Source: an uncultured Christensenellaceae bacterium (GTDB lineage Bacteria > Bacillota > Clostridia > Christensenellales > UBA3700). From it: DNA of 64,000 nucleotides. Positions 26,308 to 34,574 of this stretch are shown one piece after another. Below the pieces are notes generated by a model. It did no database searches. It was not told where the DNA came from and saw only the letters and a list, made by a program, of their open reading frames with translations. Position 1 is the first letter of the stretch, and each line of letters opens with the position of its first letter. A program made the translations under genes and the position numbers. The stretch spans positions 1 through 64,000 of the forward strand of contig CALWGZ010000007.1 of assembly GCA_944380285.1 (NCBI GenBank). Direction: 5' to 3'.

Positions 26308-27048
26308 ATGAAAACCTCGACCGCCAAAGACGAATTCCGCAGCGAAAGACTTCGCCTTACGCTGCTCTTTCTCGCGACCGCCGTCATCGCCGTCGCTCTC
26401 TCCGTCTTTCTCGTCTTTTGGCAGGCTTACGGTGACAACATGTTCAAACTTCTCGGCTCCAAACAGGCAAAGGCGGAAGCCTATGCGGCGAGCGACGACC
26501 CAAAGGGCGGCGTCGTCTTTTTCGGCGACTCGCTGACCGAGTTCTGCGACCTCGACGAATTTTACCCCGACCTAAACGCGATCAACCGCGGCATCGCCGG
26601 CGACACCACAAGCGGCATGCTTGAGCGCGTCCGCTCCAACGTCGTCAAGCTCGACCCGTCCGTCGTCGTGTTTTTGGGCGGCGCCAACGACCTTCACCAC
26701 GACGCCACTCCCGAACAAATAACTCAAAACATATCGCAAATTTTGTCCATCCTCACCGAGGAGACCTCCGCGAAGATCATCGTCCAGTCCCTCTATCCTC
26801 TCAACCCGAACACCTTCCCTCGATATATGAATTTCGTCTCCGACCGCACCAACGAAGACGTGCTCGCCGTCAACGCCGCACTGCCCGACATCTGCGCCCG
26901 CTACGGCGCGACCTATGTCGACGTCCACTCGCTTTTGACCGACTCCGACGGGCTTCTCCGCGCCGAATTCACCCCCGACGGACTCCACGTCAACGGCAAA
27001 GCCTACAGGATCATAGCGGCAAAGATCACCGAAGTTTTGTCGCTTTGA
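26308..27048 (+). CDS. membrane-anchored GDSL/SGNH esterase
   Basis: A 246-residue SGNH hydrolase behind an N-terminal membrane anchor (about residues 17-40). Block I is FFGDSLTEF with the catalytic Ser, block III GGANDLH, and block V DGLHVNG with Asp and His. It probably deacylates a cell-envelope or carbohydrate ester on the outer face. I chose the ATG at 26308 because it follows a strong promoter and precedes the anchor; the mRNA is likely leaderless. The third repeat block follows it directly. Confidence 0.85.
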   Translation: MKTSTAKDEFRSERLRLTLLFLATAVIAVALSVFLVFWQAYGDNMFKLLGSKQAKAEAYAASDDPKGGVVFFGDSLTEFCDLDEFYPDLNAINRGIAGDTTSGMLERVRSNVVKLDPSVVVFLGGANDLHHDATPEQITQNISQILSILTEETSAKIIVQSLYPLNPNTFPRYMNFVSDRTNEDVLAVNAALPDICARYGATYVDVHSLLTDSDGLLRAEFTPDGLHVNGKAYRIIAAKITEVLSL

Positions 27049-27079
27049 ATGTCTCCGCACAAAACCGCATTATGCCGCC

Positions 27080-27181
27080 CTTTCCGCAGTCAAGTACAGT
27101 AACCTCTGCGGTATTAGCCGCGCGCCTGCATTCTGTCTTTTTCGTCTACAAACCAAACTAAAATAATGACCGCAAAATAAT
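27080..27181. repeat. P-family fragment
   Basis: The P-element core CCTCTGCGGTATTAGCC (compare CCTCTGCGGTCTTAGC at 597-612 and in the 27560 copy) is followed by short repeats of AATAATGACCGC leading into copy P5. It looks truncated. Confidence 0.5.
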
Positions 27182-27396
27182 GACCGCGCAGGCGGGGTGA
27201 GGACAAGGTTTTGAGCGGATCTTTTGCGCGCATACTTCGTCTTGCCCCTTGCTAAGCCATAAAGGATTGAGCTGCGGGGACGCGACTCGTCTCGGCGCAA
27301 AATTCCTCGCTCAAAACTGCTGCGCACCGACAAACAAACGACAGCAAATAATGCTGTCGTTTTATGTCGGCTTGCCCTCACCCCACTTGCGCGGTC
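27182..27396 (-). repeat. P-family nested palindrome, copy P5
   Basis: Inverted relative to the other copies. The outer arms GACCGCGCAGGCGGGGTGAGG and CCTCACCCCACTTGCGCGGTC (27182-27396) pair with few mismatches. The inner hairpin is AACGACAGC/GCTGTCGTT. It shares the CTCAATCCTTTATGGCTTAGC core with P1. Confidence 0.75.
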
Positions 27397-27559
27397 TAAG
27401 TTGGGCTTGTTTCAATGACAAGCAGTCAAGAAGTACTTACCTGCGTGCAACTAAGACCACAAAACTCGCTTTTTGACCGAGGAGAATGTGCTTTTTTGAC
27501 AATCTAAACAAATTGAAATGAGCTTATCCTTGTTCCGGCATAGAACCAAGCCCATAATA

Positions 27560-27782
27560 GAGCGCGCCGCGCGTATGTGGACAAGCCGACATAAAAATAT
27601 CCGACGGCAGTTTGCCGTCGGAATTTTTTGTCGGTGCTCACAGTTGAGGCGAGCGTATTTTGCACAGGGGCGAGTCATCGACCGCGAAGGTCAAGACCCT
27701 CTGCGGTCTTAGCAAGCGGCGGGACGATGCCCCTGTGTAAAAGCCGCCGCCTCAATCTTGTCCACATGCGCGCGGTGCGGTC
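27560..27782 (+). repeat. P-family nested palindrome, copy P6
   Basis: Outer arms GCGCGTATGTGGACAAG and CTTGTCCACATGCGCGC pair with one G-T. Inner stems are CCGACGGC/GCCGTCGG, GTTGAGGCG/CGCCTCAAT, and TTTGCACAGGGGC/GCCCCTGTGTAAA, which replaces the TTTTGCGCGC/GCGCGCAAAA stem of P1. Confidence 0.75.
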
Positions 27783-27792
27783 ACAACCCCTT

Positions 27793-27918
27793 GAGCGCGG
27801 AGAGTGGTGCAGATTCGCCCCGTTCGGGTTGCGAGGCGGCGACCCAGTGTACTAAAACGTACACGGTCAGCCGCCGAGACGTTCCGAACGGGGCGAAGGT
27901 GCGCCGCTATACGCGCTC
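27793..27918 (+). repeat. S-related long hairpin, uninterrupted copy S5
   Basis: A nearly continuous 126-nt hairpin: GAGCGCG/CGCGCTC at the base, CCCCGTTCGG/CCGAACGGGG, GGCGGC.GACC/GGTC.GCCGCC and GTGTAC-TAAAAC-GTACAC at the tip. It keeps the GGTGCAGATTCGC and GGGTTGCGAG motifs of the S family. Confidence 0.75.
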
Positions 27919-27928
27919 AAGAAAAAGA

Positions 27929-27966
27929 AAGGGAGGTACAAGACATCTTCGTCTAGCACCTCCCTT
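27929..27966. terminator. terminator-like hairpin between convergent genes
   Basis: AAGGGAGGT pairs with ACCTCCCTT, with an inner AGAC/GTCT stem and a pyrimidine-rich tail. It lies between the GDSL and aminotransferase genes. Confidence 0.5.
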
Positions 27967-28083
27967 CCTTTATATGATAAGGGGGAAAATTATGAGCTCT
28001 TGTTGATTACGGTTGCATTATACCACTAACCTTGAAATCTGTCAACTGTTTTTTGCAAATTTTTGAAAAATTTTTTAAACGCC

Positions 28084-28119
28084 CGAAAAGCCGTCTTTTT
28101 GCGCCAAAACGGCTTTTCG
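28084..28119 (-). terminator. terminator after the aminotransferase operon
   Basis: A 10-bp stem (CGAAAAGCCG with CGGCTTTTCG), 9 nt beyond the stop codon, followed on the minus strand by GGGCGTTT and an A/T tract. Confidence 0.6.
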
Positions 28120-28127
28120 CGACAATG

Positions 28128-29315
28128 TCATTTGCTTTGGCTTAATTCGTTGACAAATTCCTCGATCCTGTCCATCGCCTTTTTGAGGTCGGACAGCGAG
28201 TAGGCGTAGCTTATGCGGACGAAGTCTTTGCCGCTCTCCCCGAACGCACCGCCGGGGACGACGGCGACTTTTTTGCTCTCGATCAATCTCTCGGCGAACT
28301 GCTCTCCGTCCATGCCCGTCGAGCGCACGCACGGGAAGACGTAGAACGCGCCTCTCGGCTCAAAGCAGGTCAAGCCCATCTTGTTGAGTCTGTCGACGAG
28401 GAAGCGGCGGCGCACGTTGTACTCCTCTCTCATCTCCTCGACCGCGGAGAAGTTGTCCTCAAACGCCGATTTGAGCATTTGCAGACCGGCGTATTGCGCG
28501 CTTGTCGGGGCGCACATGATGATGTATTGGTGGATCTTGAGCATCTGTTTTTCCACCTCGCGCGGCGCGCAGACAAAGCCCAATCTCCAGCCGGTCATCG
28601 CGAACGCCTTGCTGAACCCGTTGATGACGACGGTGCGCTCGCGCATGCCTTCGAGCGTGGCGATGCTGACGTGTTTGCCGCCGTAGGTGAGTTCGGCATA
28701 GATCTCGTCGGACAGCACAAACAGGTCGTGCTTTTTGACGATGTCGGCGATCGCCTTGAGCTGCGGACCGGTCATGATCGCGCCGGTGGGGTTGTTGGGA
28801 TAGGGCAAGATGAGCACCTTTGTCCTCGGGGTGATCGCCTCTTCGAGCGCTCTCGGGGTGAGCGCGAACGAATCCTCCGCCCTGCACTTTGCGCTGACCG
28901 CCTTTCCTCCGCACAGCTCTACGCTGGGCGCATACGAGACATACGACGGGTCGGGGACGACGACCTCGTCGCCCTCGCCGACGAAGGTGCGCAGCATCAG
29001 ATAGATCGGCTCGCTTGCGCCGACGGTGACAAAGATCTCGTCTTTGGGGTCGTATTTGAGGTCGAAGCGCACGGACATATACCGCGCGATCTCCTCTCGC
29101 AGTTTGATGAGACCGCTGTTGGCGGTATAGTGGGTGAAGCCGCTGCGGATGCTGCGGATCGCCGCCTCGCGCGCCGTCCACGGGGTGTCGAAGTCGGGCT
29201 CCCCGACGCCGAGGGACACGACGTCCTTATATATGGACGCGGCGTCGAAAAATTTCCTTATCCCGGACGGCTTGATGTGTTTGACCGTGTCGGTGAAGTA
29301 CTTGTCGTAGTTCAT
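28128..29315 (-). CDS. class I/II PLP-dependent aminotransferase
   Basis: A 395-residue fold-type I aminotransferase of the aspartate/aromatic group. It has the N-terminal GVGEPDFDTP, YPNNPTGA with the substrate-binding Asn, SDEIYAELTY, the PLP-lysine motif SKAFAMTGWRLG and a C-terminal FVRISYAYS. The substrate cannot be fixed. Its ATG overlaps the stop of the Lrp/AsnC gene as ATGA; such pairs usually have the regulator control the transaminase in response to an amino acid. Confidence 0.9.
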   Translation of the reverse strand: MNYDKYFTDTVKHIKPSGIRKFFDAASIYKDVVSLGVGEPDFDTPWTAREAAIRSIRSGFTHYTANSGLIKLREEIARYMSVRFDLKYDPKDEIFVTVGASEPIYLMLRTFVGEGDEVVVPDPSYVSYAPSVELCGGKAVSAKCRAEDSFALTPRALEEAITPRTKVLILPYPNNPTGAIMTGPQLKAIADIVKKHDLFVLSDEIYAELTYGGKHVSIATLEGMRERTVVINGFSKAFAMTGWRLGFVCAPREVEKQMLKIHQYIIMCAPTSAQYAGLQMLKSAFEDNFSAVEEMREEYNVRRRFLVDRLNKMGLTCFEPRGAFYVFPCVRSTGMDGEQFAERLIESKKVAVVPGGAFGESGKDFVRISYAYSLSDLKKAMDRIEEFVNELSQSK

Positions 29316-29797
29316 ATCAATTCTTCTCTCTTCTCTTTCTCGCGATCCAAGATGACGCCCTCGTTCTTATATTTTTTGAGGATGAAGTGGGTCGAAGTGG
29401 AAGTGACGTCCTTGAGGACGGACAGCTTTTCGGACACAAAGCGCGCGACCTCGCGCAAGTTGCGACCCTCGACGATGAGGGCGAGGTCGTAGCTGCCGCT
29501 CATAAGGTAGAGGTCTTTGACCTCTTCGTTGCGGCATATGCTGCGCGCGATGGAATCGAACCCGGCGCTCATCATCGGGGTGACGTTGACCTCGATCAGC
29601 GCGACGACCGCGTCCTCATCCGCCTTTTCGATGTCGGTAAGCACGGTATAGCCGGAGATGACGCCCTCGTTCTCCATAGCGGTGATGCGCCCCTGCACCT
29701 CCGCCTCGGTCATGCCGGAAGCGGCGGCGATCTGCGCCGCGGTGAAGCGGCTGTCCTGTTTCAAGATCTTGAGAATGGTCTCGTTTTGCTTGTCCAT
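29312..29797 (-). CDS. Lrp/AsnC family transcriptional regulator
   Basis: A 161-residue regulator: an N-terminal winged HTH (ILKQDSRFTAAQIAAASGMTEAEVQGRI) and a C-terminal ligand-binding RAM domain (VNVTPMMSAGFDSIARSICR, LMSGSYDLALIVEG). It should bind DNA as an oligomer and sense an amino acid. GGAGG supports the start. It lies 9 nt after the ABC-F gene and overlaps the aminotransferase gene. Confidence 0.92.
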   Translation of the reverse strand: MDKQNETILKILKQDSRFTAAQIAAASGMTEAEVQGRITAMENEGVISGYTVLTDIEKADEDAVVALIEVNVTPMMSAGFDSIARSICRNEEVKDLYLMSGSYDLALIVEGRNLREVARFVSEKLSVLKDVTSTSTHFILKKYKNEGVILDREKEKREELI

Positions 29798-29806
29798 ATT
29801 TCCTCC

Positions 29807-31381
29807 TCAATCGCTCATTTCGAGATAGTCCTCGTAAGTGGTGAGCTTGTCGAATGTCTTGGTGCCGTCGATCTCTATGATACGGTTTGCGGTGGTCTGC
29901 ATCAATTCCTGGTCGTGCGACGAGAACAGCAGACAGCCCTTGTAGTTGATCAATCCCTTGTTGAGCGCGGTGATCGCCTCGAGGTCGAGGTGGTTGGTCG
30001 GCTCGTCCATGATGAGGACGTTGCCTGCGGTGAGCATCGCGCGCGCCATCATACAGCGCACTTTTTCGCCGCCGCTGAGCACGCTCGCGCTCTTTTTGAC
30101 CTCGTCGCCCGAGAAGAGCATCCTGCCGAGCCAACTGCGAAGATAGGTCTCGTCGTGCTCTTTGGACCATTGGTCGATCCACTTCACGAGGTCGAGTTTG
30201 CAGCCGTCGAAGAAGCTGTCAAAGTTTTGCGGCAGATAGCCCGTCGTGACCGTCTTGCCCCAGACGATCTTGCCCGAATCGGGCTTTTCGACGCCGGCGA
30301 GGATGTCGAACAGCATGGACACCTCGACCGACCTCTCGCCGATGAACGCGATCTTTTCGCCCTTTTGCACGGTGAAACTGACGTCGTGGAAGAACCCCTT
30401 TTTGGTCAAGCCCTCGACGGTCAGCACCTCTTTGCCCAGCTCTTGCGAAAACTCAAAGTTGATGTACGGATACTTGCGCATCGACGGCTTGATGTCCTCG
30501 AGCGTGAGCTTTTCCAACTCCTTTTTGCGCGAAGTCGCCTGTCTCGACTTGGACGCGTTGGCGGCAAAGCGCGCGATGAAGTCCTGCAGCTCCTTTGCCC
30601 TCGCCTCCGCCTTTTTGTTGGCTTCGCGCGCCTGCTTTTGCAGCAATTGGTTGGTCTCGTACCAGAAGTCGTAGTTGCCGACGTACATATTGATCTTGCC
30701 GTAGTCGACGTCACAGATGTGCGTGCACACCTTGTTGAGGAAGTGACGGTTGTGCGACACGATGATCAGCGTGTTCTTGAAGTCGAGCAAGAACTTTTCC
30801 AGCCACATGACGCTCTTTGCGTCGAGGTTGTTGGTCGGCTCGTCGAGGATGAGGATATCGGGGTTGCCGAACAGCGCCTGCGCAAGCAAGATCTTGACCT
30901 TTTGCTTGGCGTCGAGTTCCTTCATCAGCTTGTCGTGATACTCCTCGCCGAATTTGAGTTCGTTGAGCAGCGACGCCGCCTCGCTCTCCGCCTCCCAGCC
31001 GCCGAGTTCGGCGAACTCGTTTTCGAGCTCGCCCGCGCGCACTCCGTCCTCGTCCGAGAAGTCGGGCTTTGCGTAGAGGGCGTCCTTTTCGTCCCAGATG
31101 TCCATCAACTTCTTGTGCCCGAGCAGCACGGTGCGCATGACGGTGCAGTCGTCGAAGTCGTTTTGGTTTTGGTGCAACACGCTTATGCGCTGCCCCTTGC
31201 CGACGGACACATGTCCTCGCGTCGGTTCTATCTCGCCCGAGAGCACCTTGAGAAAGGTGGATTTACCGGCGCCGTTCGCGCCGATGATGCCGTAGCAATT
31301 GCCCTCGGTGAATTTGAGGTTTACGTCCTCGAACAGTTTTCTTCCGCCGAATTGAAGCGTCAGATCGGTTACTTGGATCAT
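29807..31381 (-). CDS. ABC-F family ATPase with degenerate second P-loop
   Basis: A 524-residue soluble ABC-F protein of the YkpA/YbiT-like group, which acts on the ribosome rather than in transport. The first domain is intact (GANGAGKST, LDEPTNNLD). A charged linker (QKQAREANKKAEARAKELQ) joins it to the second domain, which keeps LSGGEKVRCMMARAML and MDEPTNHLD. There the Walker A position reads GERSVEVSML near residue 348 and lacks the lysine. AGGGAG precedes the ATG. Confidence 0.9.
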   Translation of the reverse strand: MIQVTDLTLQFGGRKLFEDVNLKFTEGNCYGIIGANGAGKSTFLKVLSGEIEPTRGHVSVGKGQRISVLHQNQNDFDDCTVMRTVLLGHKKLMDIWDEKDALYAKPDFSDEDGVRAGELENEFAELGGWEAESEAASLLNELKFGEEYHDKLMKELDAKQKVKILLAQALFGNPDILILDEPTNNLDAKSVMWLEKFLLDFKNTLIIVSHNRHFLNKVCTHICDVDYGKINMYVGNYDFWYETNQLLQKQAREANKKAEARAKELQDFIARFAANASKSRQATSRKKELEKLTLEDIKPSMRKYPYINFEFSQELGKEVLTVEGLTKKGFFHDVSFTVQKGEKIAFIGERSVEVSMLFDILAGVEKPDSGKIVWGKTVTTGYLPQNFDSFFDGCKLDLVKWIDQWSKEHDETYLRSWLGRMLFSGDEVKKSASVLSGGEKVRCMMARAMLTAGNVLIMDEPTNHLDLEAITALNKGLINYKGCLLFSSHDQELMQTTANRIIEIDGTKTFDKLTTYEDYLEMSD

Positions 31382-31445
31382 TGCGTCTCCCTATACTTTA
31401 TGCGTTGCCGCAAATTTTATTTTTTGGTTTATGTGTGCGTTATCT

Positions 31446-31895
31446 TCACTTTTGAGGTGTCAGCACGCCCACTCTGAACACCGCATTGCGGTATGTCAAT
31501 TCTCTCTCGTACCCCTTTTGCTCGACCGCGAACATAACCGTGCCCGTCCCGTTCAGCTCCTCGCCCTCGAACAGGGTGAAGCCGTACTTTTCGGCAACGG
31601 ATCTTTCATGCACGACCTCGCAGCCGTCCAACTTCAAGTCGTCGATCGCGACGCCGCTCCCCTCGAGCGTGAAGAAGACATAAAGCGTCTCTCCTTCGAG
31701 GAATACGTCCATATCTGTCGGGGTCAGCCGTCTGTCCCCGTCCTCGTAGGTCTGTCCCATGTCGAGGTAGGTCTTTTGCTCGCAGCTGTCGACCGCGAAC
31801 ATGATCCCGATAACGACGCCGATAACGACGAGCGTGAACGCGATCGTGACCGCGGTGCGGACGCGCCGTTTTTTCTTACGCTCTTGCTCTCTCAT
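31446..31895 (-). CDS. small membrane-anchored protein at the end of the pyr operon
   Basis: A 149-residue protein with a basic start (MREQERKKKRRVR), one membrane anchor (about residues 14-33) and an extracytoplasmic beta-rich domain resembling a DUF4352-like or Ig-like fold (YVFFTLEGSGVAIDDLKLDG). The ATG at 31895 overlaps the deaminase gene by 20 nt and is preceded by AGAGGA. Function unknown. Confidence 0.7.
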   Translation of the reverse strand: MREQERKKKRRVRTAVTIAFTLVVIGVVIGIMFAVDSCEQKTYLDMGQTYEDGDRRLTPTDMDVFLEGETLYVFFTLEGSGVAIDDLKLDGCEVVHERSVAEKYGFTLFEGEELNGTGTVMFAVEQKGYERELTYRNAVFRVGVLTPQK

Positions 31896-33162
31896 CCGCG
31901 ATCCTCTTTGCGATCGCGCGGCACCTTTCGGCGAGCGCGTCATAGTCGGTGCCGACGTCGGCTTTGCCGTTTTCAAAGACGACTTTGCCGCCGGCGACGG
32001 TCATCATCACGTTGTGTTTGCCCGCTGCGTAGACGACGTCGTTTACGATGTCGTTGCCGGGCTGCATATTGGGCGCATGCAGGTCGATCAGCACAAAGTC
32101 GGCGCTGCTGCCCGGCGCGAGCGCGTCCATACCTTCCGCCCCGTAAGCGGACGCGCGCGTCGCCGCCCCGAGCACAAACTCCGCGCCCATCGCCGCCGCG
32201 TCACCGGTCGAACACTTTTGCAGCACCGCCGCAAGGTAGGTCTCGCGGAACATGTCGAGCGCGTTGTTGCTTGCCGCGCCGTCGGTGCCGATACCGATCT
32301 TGACGCCCCTCTTTTTCATCTCGGCAAGGGGCGCGATGCCGCTTGCGAGTTTGAGGTTGCTGCTGGGGCAAGTGACCGCGGCGACTCCCTTTTGAGCCAT
32401 GATCTCCATCTCTGCGGACGTGACGTGCACGCAGTGGAACGCCGCTCCGCCGAAGTCGAACAGCCCCTTGCCTGCGAGATATTCAAACGGAGTCTTGCCC
32501 GTCTGTTCTTTGCAGGACGCGACCTCGCGCGCCGTCTCGGACACATGCGCAAAGAGGGGCATTTTGTACTTGTCGACCGCCCTCTTGACCGCGCCCAGCG
32601 TCCCCTCTCCGCAGGTGTACTGCGCGTGGATAGAGATGCCGTAACGCACACGGGCAGGAAAATTCTTGTAGTATTCGACGCTGTCGTCTATCTTGTCTTC
32701 GATGAACTTTGGCGACCCGTCAAAGTCGAGTATGCCCTCGGTGACTACCGCCGCGACGCCGCTGTCGGCGAGCGCCTTTGCGACCGCGCGCGTATGCCCG
32801 TACATCTCGCAGACGAACGTCGTGCCGCCGGCGAAATATTCGGCGCACGCGAGTCTTGTCAGGTGGTAGCAGTCCTCGTCGGTGAGCAGCGCTTCGGCGG
32901 GGAACACCTTTTCGCTCAGCCACTCCTGCAAGGGCAGGTCCTCGGCGTACGAGCGCAAGAAAGCCATCGGCGAATGGGTGTGCCCGTTCTTGAACGACGG
33001 CATGATGAGGTTGCCGCCGCAGTCGATCTCGCGGTCCCAGTGCTGCCACTCGAGCGTGGACACGGGGCTGACGCGCGCGATCTTGTCGCCCTCGACGCGC
33101 AGTTCTCCGTCGAACAGCTTTTCGCCGTCCCAGATCTTGGCGTTGAAAAACCTCATCTTCAT
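31876..33162 (-). CDS. mtaD: MTA/SAH deaminase-type amidohydrolase
   Basis: A 428-residue metal-dependent amidohydrolase of the 5'-methylthioadenosine/S-adenosylhomocysteine deaminase group. Metal ligands are His61 and His63 (GHTHS), HVSET, HCVHV and Asp in GIGTDGAASNN. It would convert MTA, SAH or adenosine-type nucleosides to inosine forms, linking with the phosphorylase encoded upstream and with luxS-dependent methyl recycling. The ATG overlaps the phosphorylase stop as ATGA. Confidence 0.85.
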   Translation of the reverse strand: MKMRFFNAKIWDGEKLFDGELRVEGDKIARVSPVSTLEWQHWDREIDCGGNLIMPSFKNGHTHSPMAFLRSYAEDLPLQEWLSEKVFPAEALLTDEDCYHLTRLACAEYFAGGTTFVCEMYGHTRAVAKALADSGVAAVVTEGILDFDGSPKFIEDKIDDSVEYYKNFPARVRYGISIHAQYTCGEGTLGAVKRAVDKYKMPLFAHVSETAREVASCKEQTGKTPFEYLAGKGLFDFGGAAFHCVHVTSAEMEIMAQKGVAAVTCPSSNLKLASGIAPLAEMKKRGVKIGIGTDGAASNNALDMFRETYLAAVLQKCSTGDAAAMGAEFVLGAATRASAYGAEGMDALAPGSSADFVLIDLHAPNMQPGNDIVNDVVYAAGKHNVMMTVAGGKVVFENGKADVGTDYDALAERCRAIAKRIADERARA

Positions 33163-33965
33163 TGGATATCTCCGACGATCTCGGCGAGCAGCGCGCGCAT
33201 CTTTCTTACGACGCGTTCGCTCTCGCGGTTGACGTCCTCGTGCGACAGCGGTTTGCCCGCAAGGCCGCACGCCTTGTTGCTGATGAATGACAGCCCCATC
33301 ACTCTGACACCCATATGTCTGAGCGCGATCGTCTCGATCGCGGTGCTCATGCCGACCGCGTCCGCTCCCAAAATGCCTGCCATTTTGACCTCTGCGGCGG
33401 TCTCGAACGACGGACCTGTGAATTGGATATAGACGCCCTCTTTGAGCTCGAATCCGCAACGCTGCGCCGCCCTTTTCGCGACCTCGATCAGTTCGGGGTC
33501 GTACGGCGCGGTCATATCGGGGAAGCGCGGACCGAAGCGGTCGTCGTTGGGGCCTATCAGCGGATTGGGCGCAAGGCAGATATGGTCGCGGATCGCCATG
33601 ATGTCTCCGCACTCGAAGTCGGGGGCGATGCCTCCGGCGGCGTTTGTGAGGATGACCGTCTTTGCGCCGGCGAGCGCCGCGACTCTCACGGGAAGCACCG
33701 CGGTCGCGGACGAATGCCCCTCATAGAAGTGCACTCTCCCCTGCAAGACGGCGACCTTTTTGCCGCTCAGCCTGCCGAAGACCATCCTTCCTCTGTGCCC
33801 GTGGACGGTGGAGCCGGGCAGTCCCAGCTCGTCGTACCCGATCGAAAATTCCTCGTCGAGGTCGACCGCATCGCCCAGTCCGCTGCCCAGCACGATCGCG
33901 ATCTCGGGGACGAAGTCAGTCCTCTCGCACAGCTTGGCGCACGCGCTTTCCGCCCTGTCGAACAT
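33159..33965 (-). CDS. punA: purine-nucleoside phosphorylase (trimeric type)
   Basis: A 268-residue phosphorylase that splits inosine or guanosine with phosphate. Family motifs are VLGSGLGDAV, GRVHFYEGHS, LTNAAGGI, QFTGPSFETAAEVKM and GMSTAIE. The ATG at 33965 shares its A with the pyrE stop (TAATG), so translation is coupled. Its place in a pyrimidine operon puts purine salvage under the same control. Confidence 0.93.
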   Translation of the reverse strand: MFDRAESACAKLCERTDFVPEIAIVLGSGLGDAVDLDEEFSIGYDELGLPGSTVHGHRGRMVFGRLSGKKVAVLQGRVHFYEGHSSATAVLPVRVAALAGAKTVILTNAAGGIAPDFECGDIMAIRDHICLAPNPLIGPNDDRFGPRFPDMTAPYDPELIEVAKRAAQRCGFELKEGVYIQFTGPSFETAAEVKMAGILGADAVGMSTAIETIALRHMGVRVMGLSFISNKACGLAGKPLSHEDVNRESERVVRKMRALLAEIVGDIQ

Positions 33966-34555
33966 TACTTGTTGAACACTCTCGAACCGGGCTTGACCAA
34001 CTCGATCTTGCCCTCTTTGCACAGCGGGCAATCTTCCGGCTCGTAGGACGTGATGTCCATGCTGATGAGGTTGACGAACTTGACGCCGAAGTCGACCTTG
34101 CCGTTGCTGCGGTCGACGAGGGAAGCGACCGCGGCGACCTCACCGCCCATCTTCCTGACGAGGGCGATGACCTCTTTGACCGAGCCGCCGGTGGTGACGA
34201 CGTCCTCGGTGACGACAAAGCGCGTGCCTTCGGGGAAGGAGAAGCCTCTTCTCAGCGTCATCTCGCCGTTCTCTCGCTCGGCGAAGATATTGGGCTTGCG
34301 CATTTGGCGCGCGACCTCATACCCCATCAAAATGCCGCCGATCGCGGGCGAAATGACCATATCCGCCTCGACGCCCGCGGCGTTGAGCTTTTCGACGAGA
34401 GCCTTGCACAGCTGTTCGCTGCACTCGGTGTCGACGAACACTTTTGCGCTCTGCATATAGGTGTCGGCGTGTCTGCCGCTGGTCAATTTGAAGTGCCCTT
34501 TGAGCACGGCTCCGCATTTGCGGTAGATCTCCAAAGCCTGTTCCGTAGTCATCAT
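33965..34555 (-). CDS. pyrE: orotate phosphoribosyltransferase
   Basis: PyrE joins orotate to PRPP to make OMP. The 196-residue protein has the start region FKLTSGRHADTYMQSA and the PRPP loop VVTEDVVTTGGSVKEVI. The C-terminal ITSYEPEDCPLCKEG with CxxC is typical of Firmicutes forms. I chose the ATG at 34555 because AAGGAG lies 8 nt upstream. Confidence 0.95.
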   Translation of the reverse strand: MMTTEQALEIYRKCGAVLKGHFKLTSGRHADTYMQSAKVFVDTECSEQLCKALVEKLNAAGVEADMVISPAIGGILMGYEVARQMRKPNIFAERENGEMTLRRGFSFPEGTRFVVTEDVVTTGGSVKEVIALVRKMGGEVAAVASLVDRSNGKVDFGVKFVNLISMDITSYEPEDCPLCKEGKIELVKPGSRVFNK

Positions 34556-34574
34556 AAAAATACTCCTTTGACCG

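Noticed and set aside
466..27918. Insertion sequences with transposase
   Set aside because: No transposase, recombinase or REP-type TnpA frame lies in or near any copy; a non-autonomous element remains possible.
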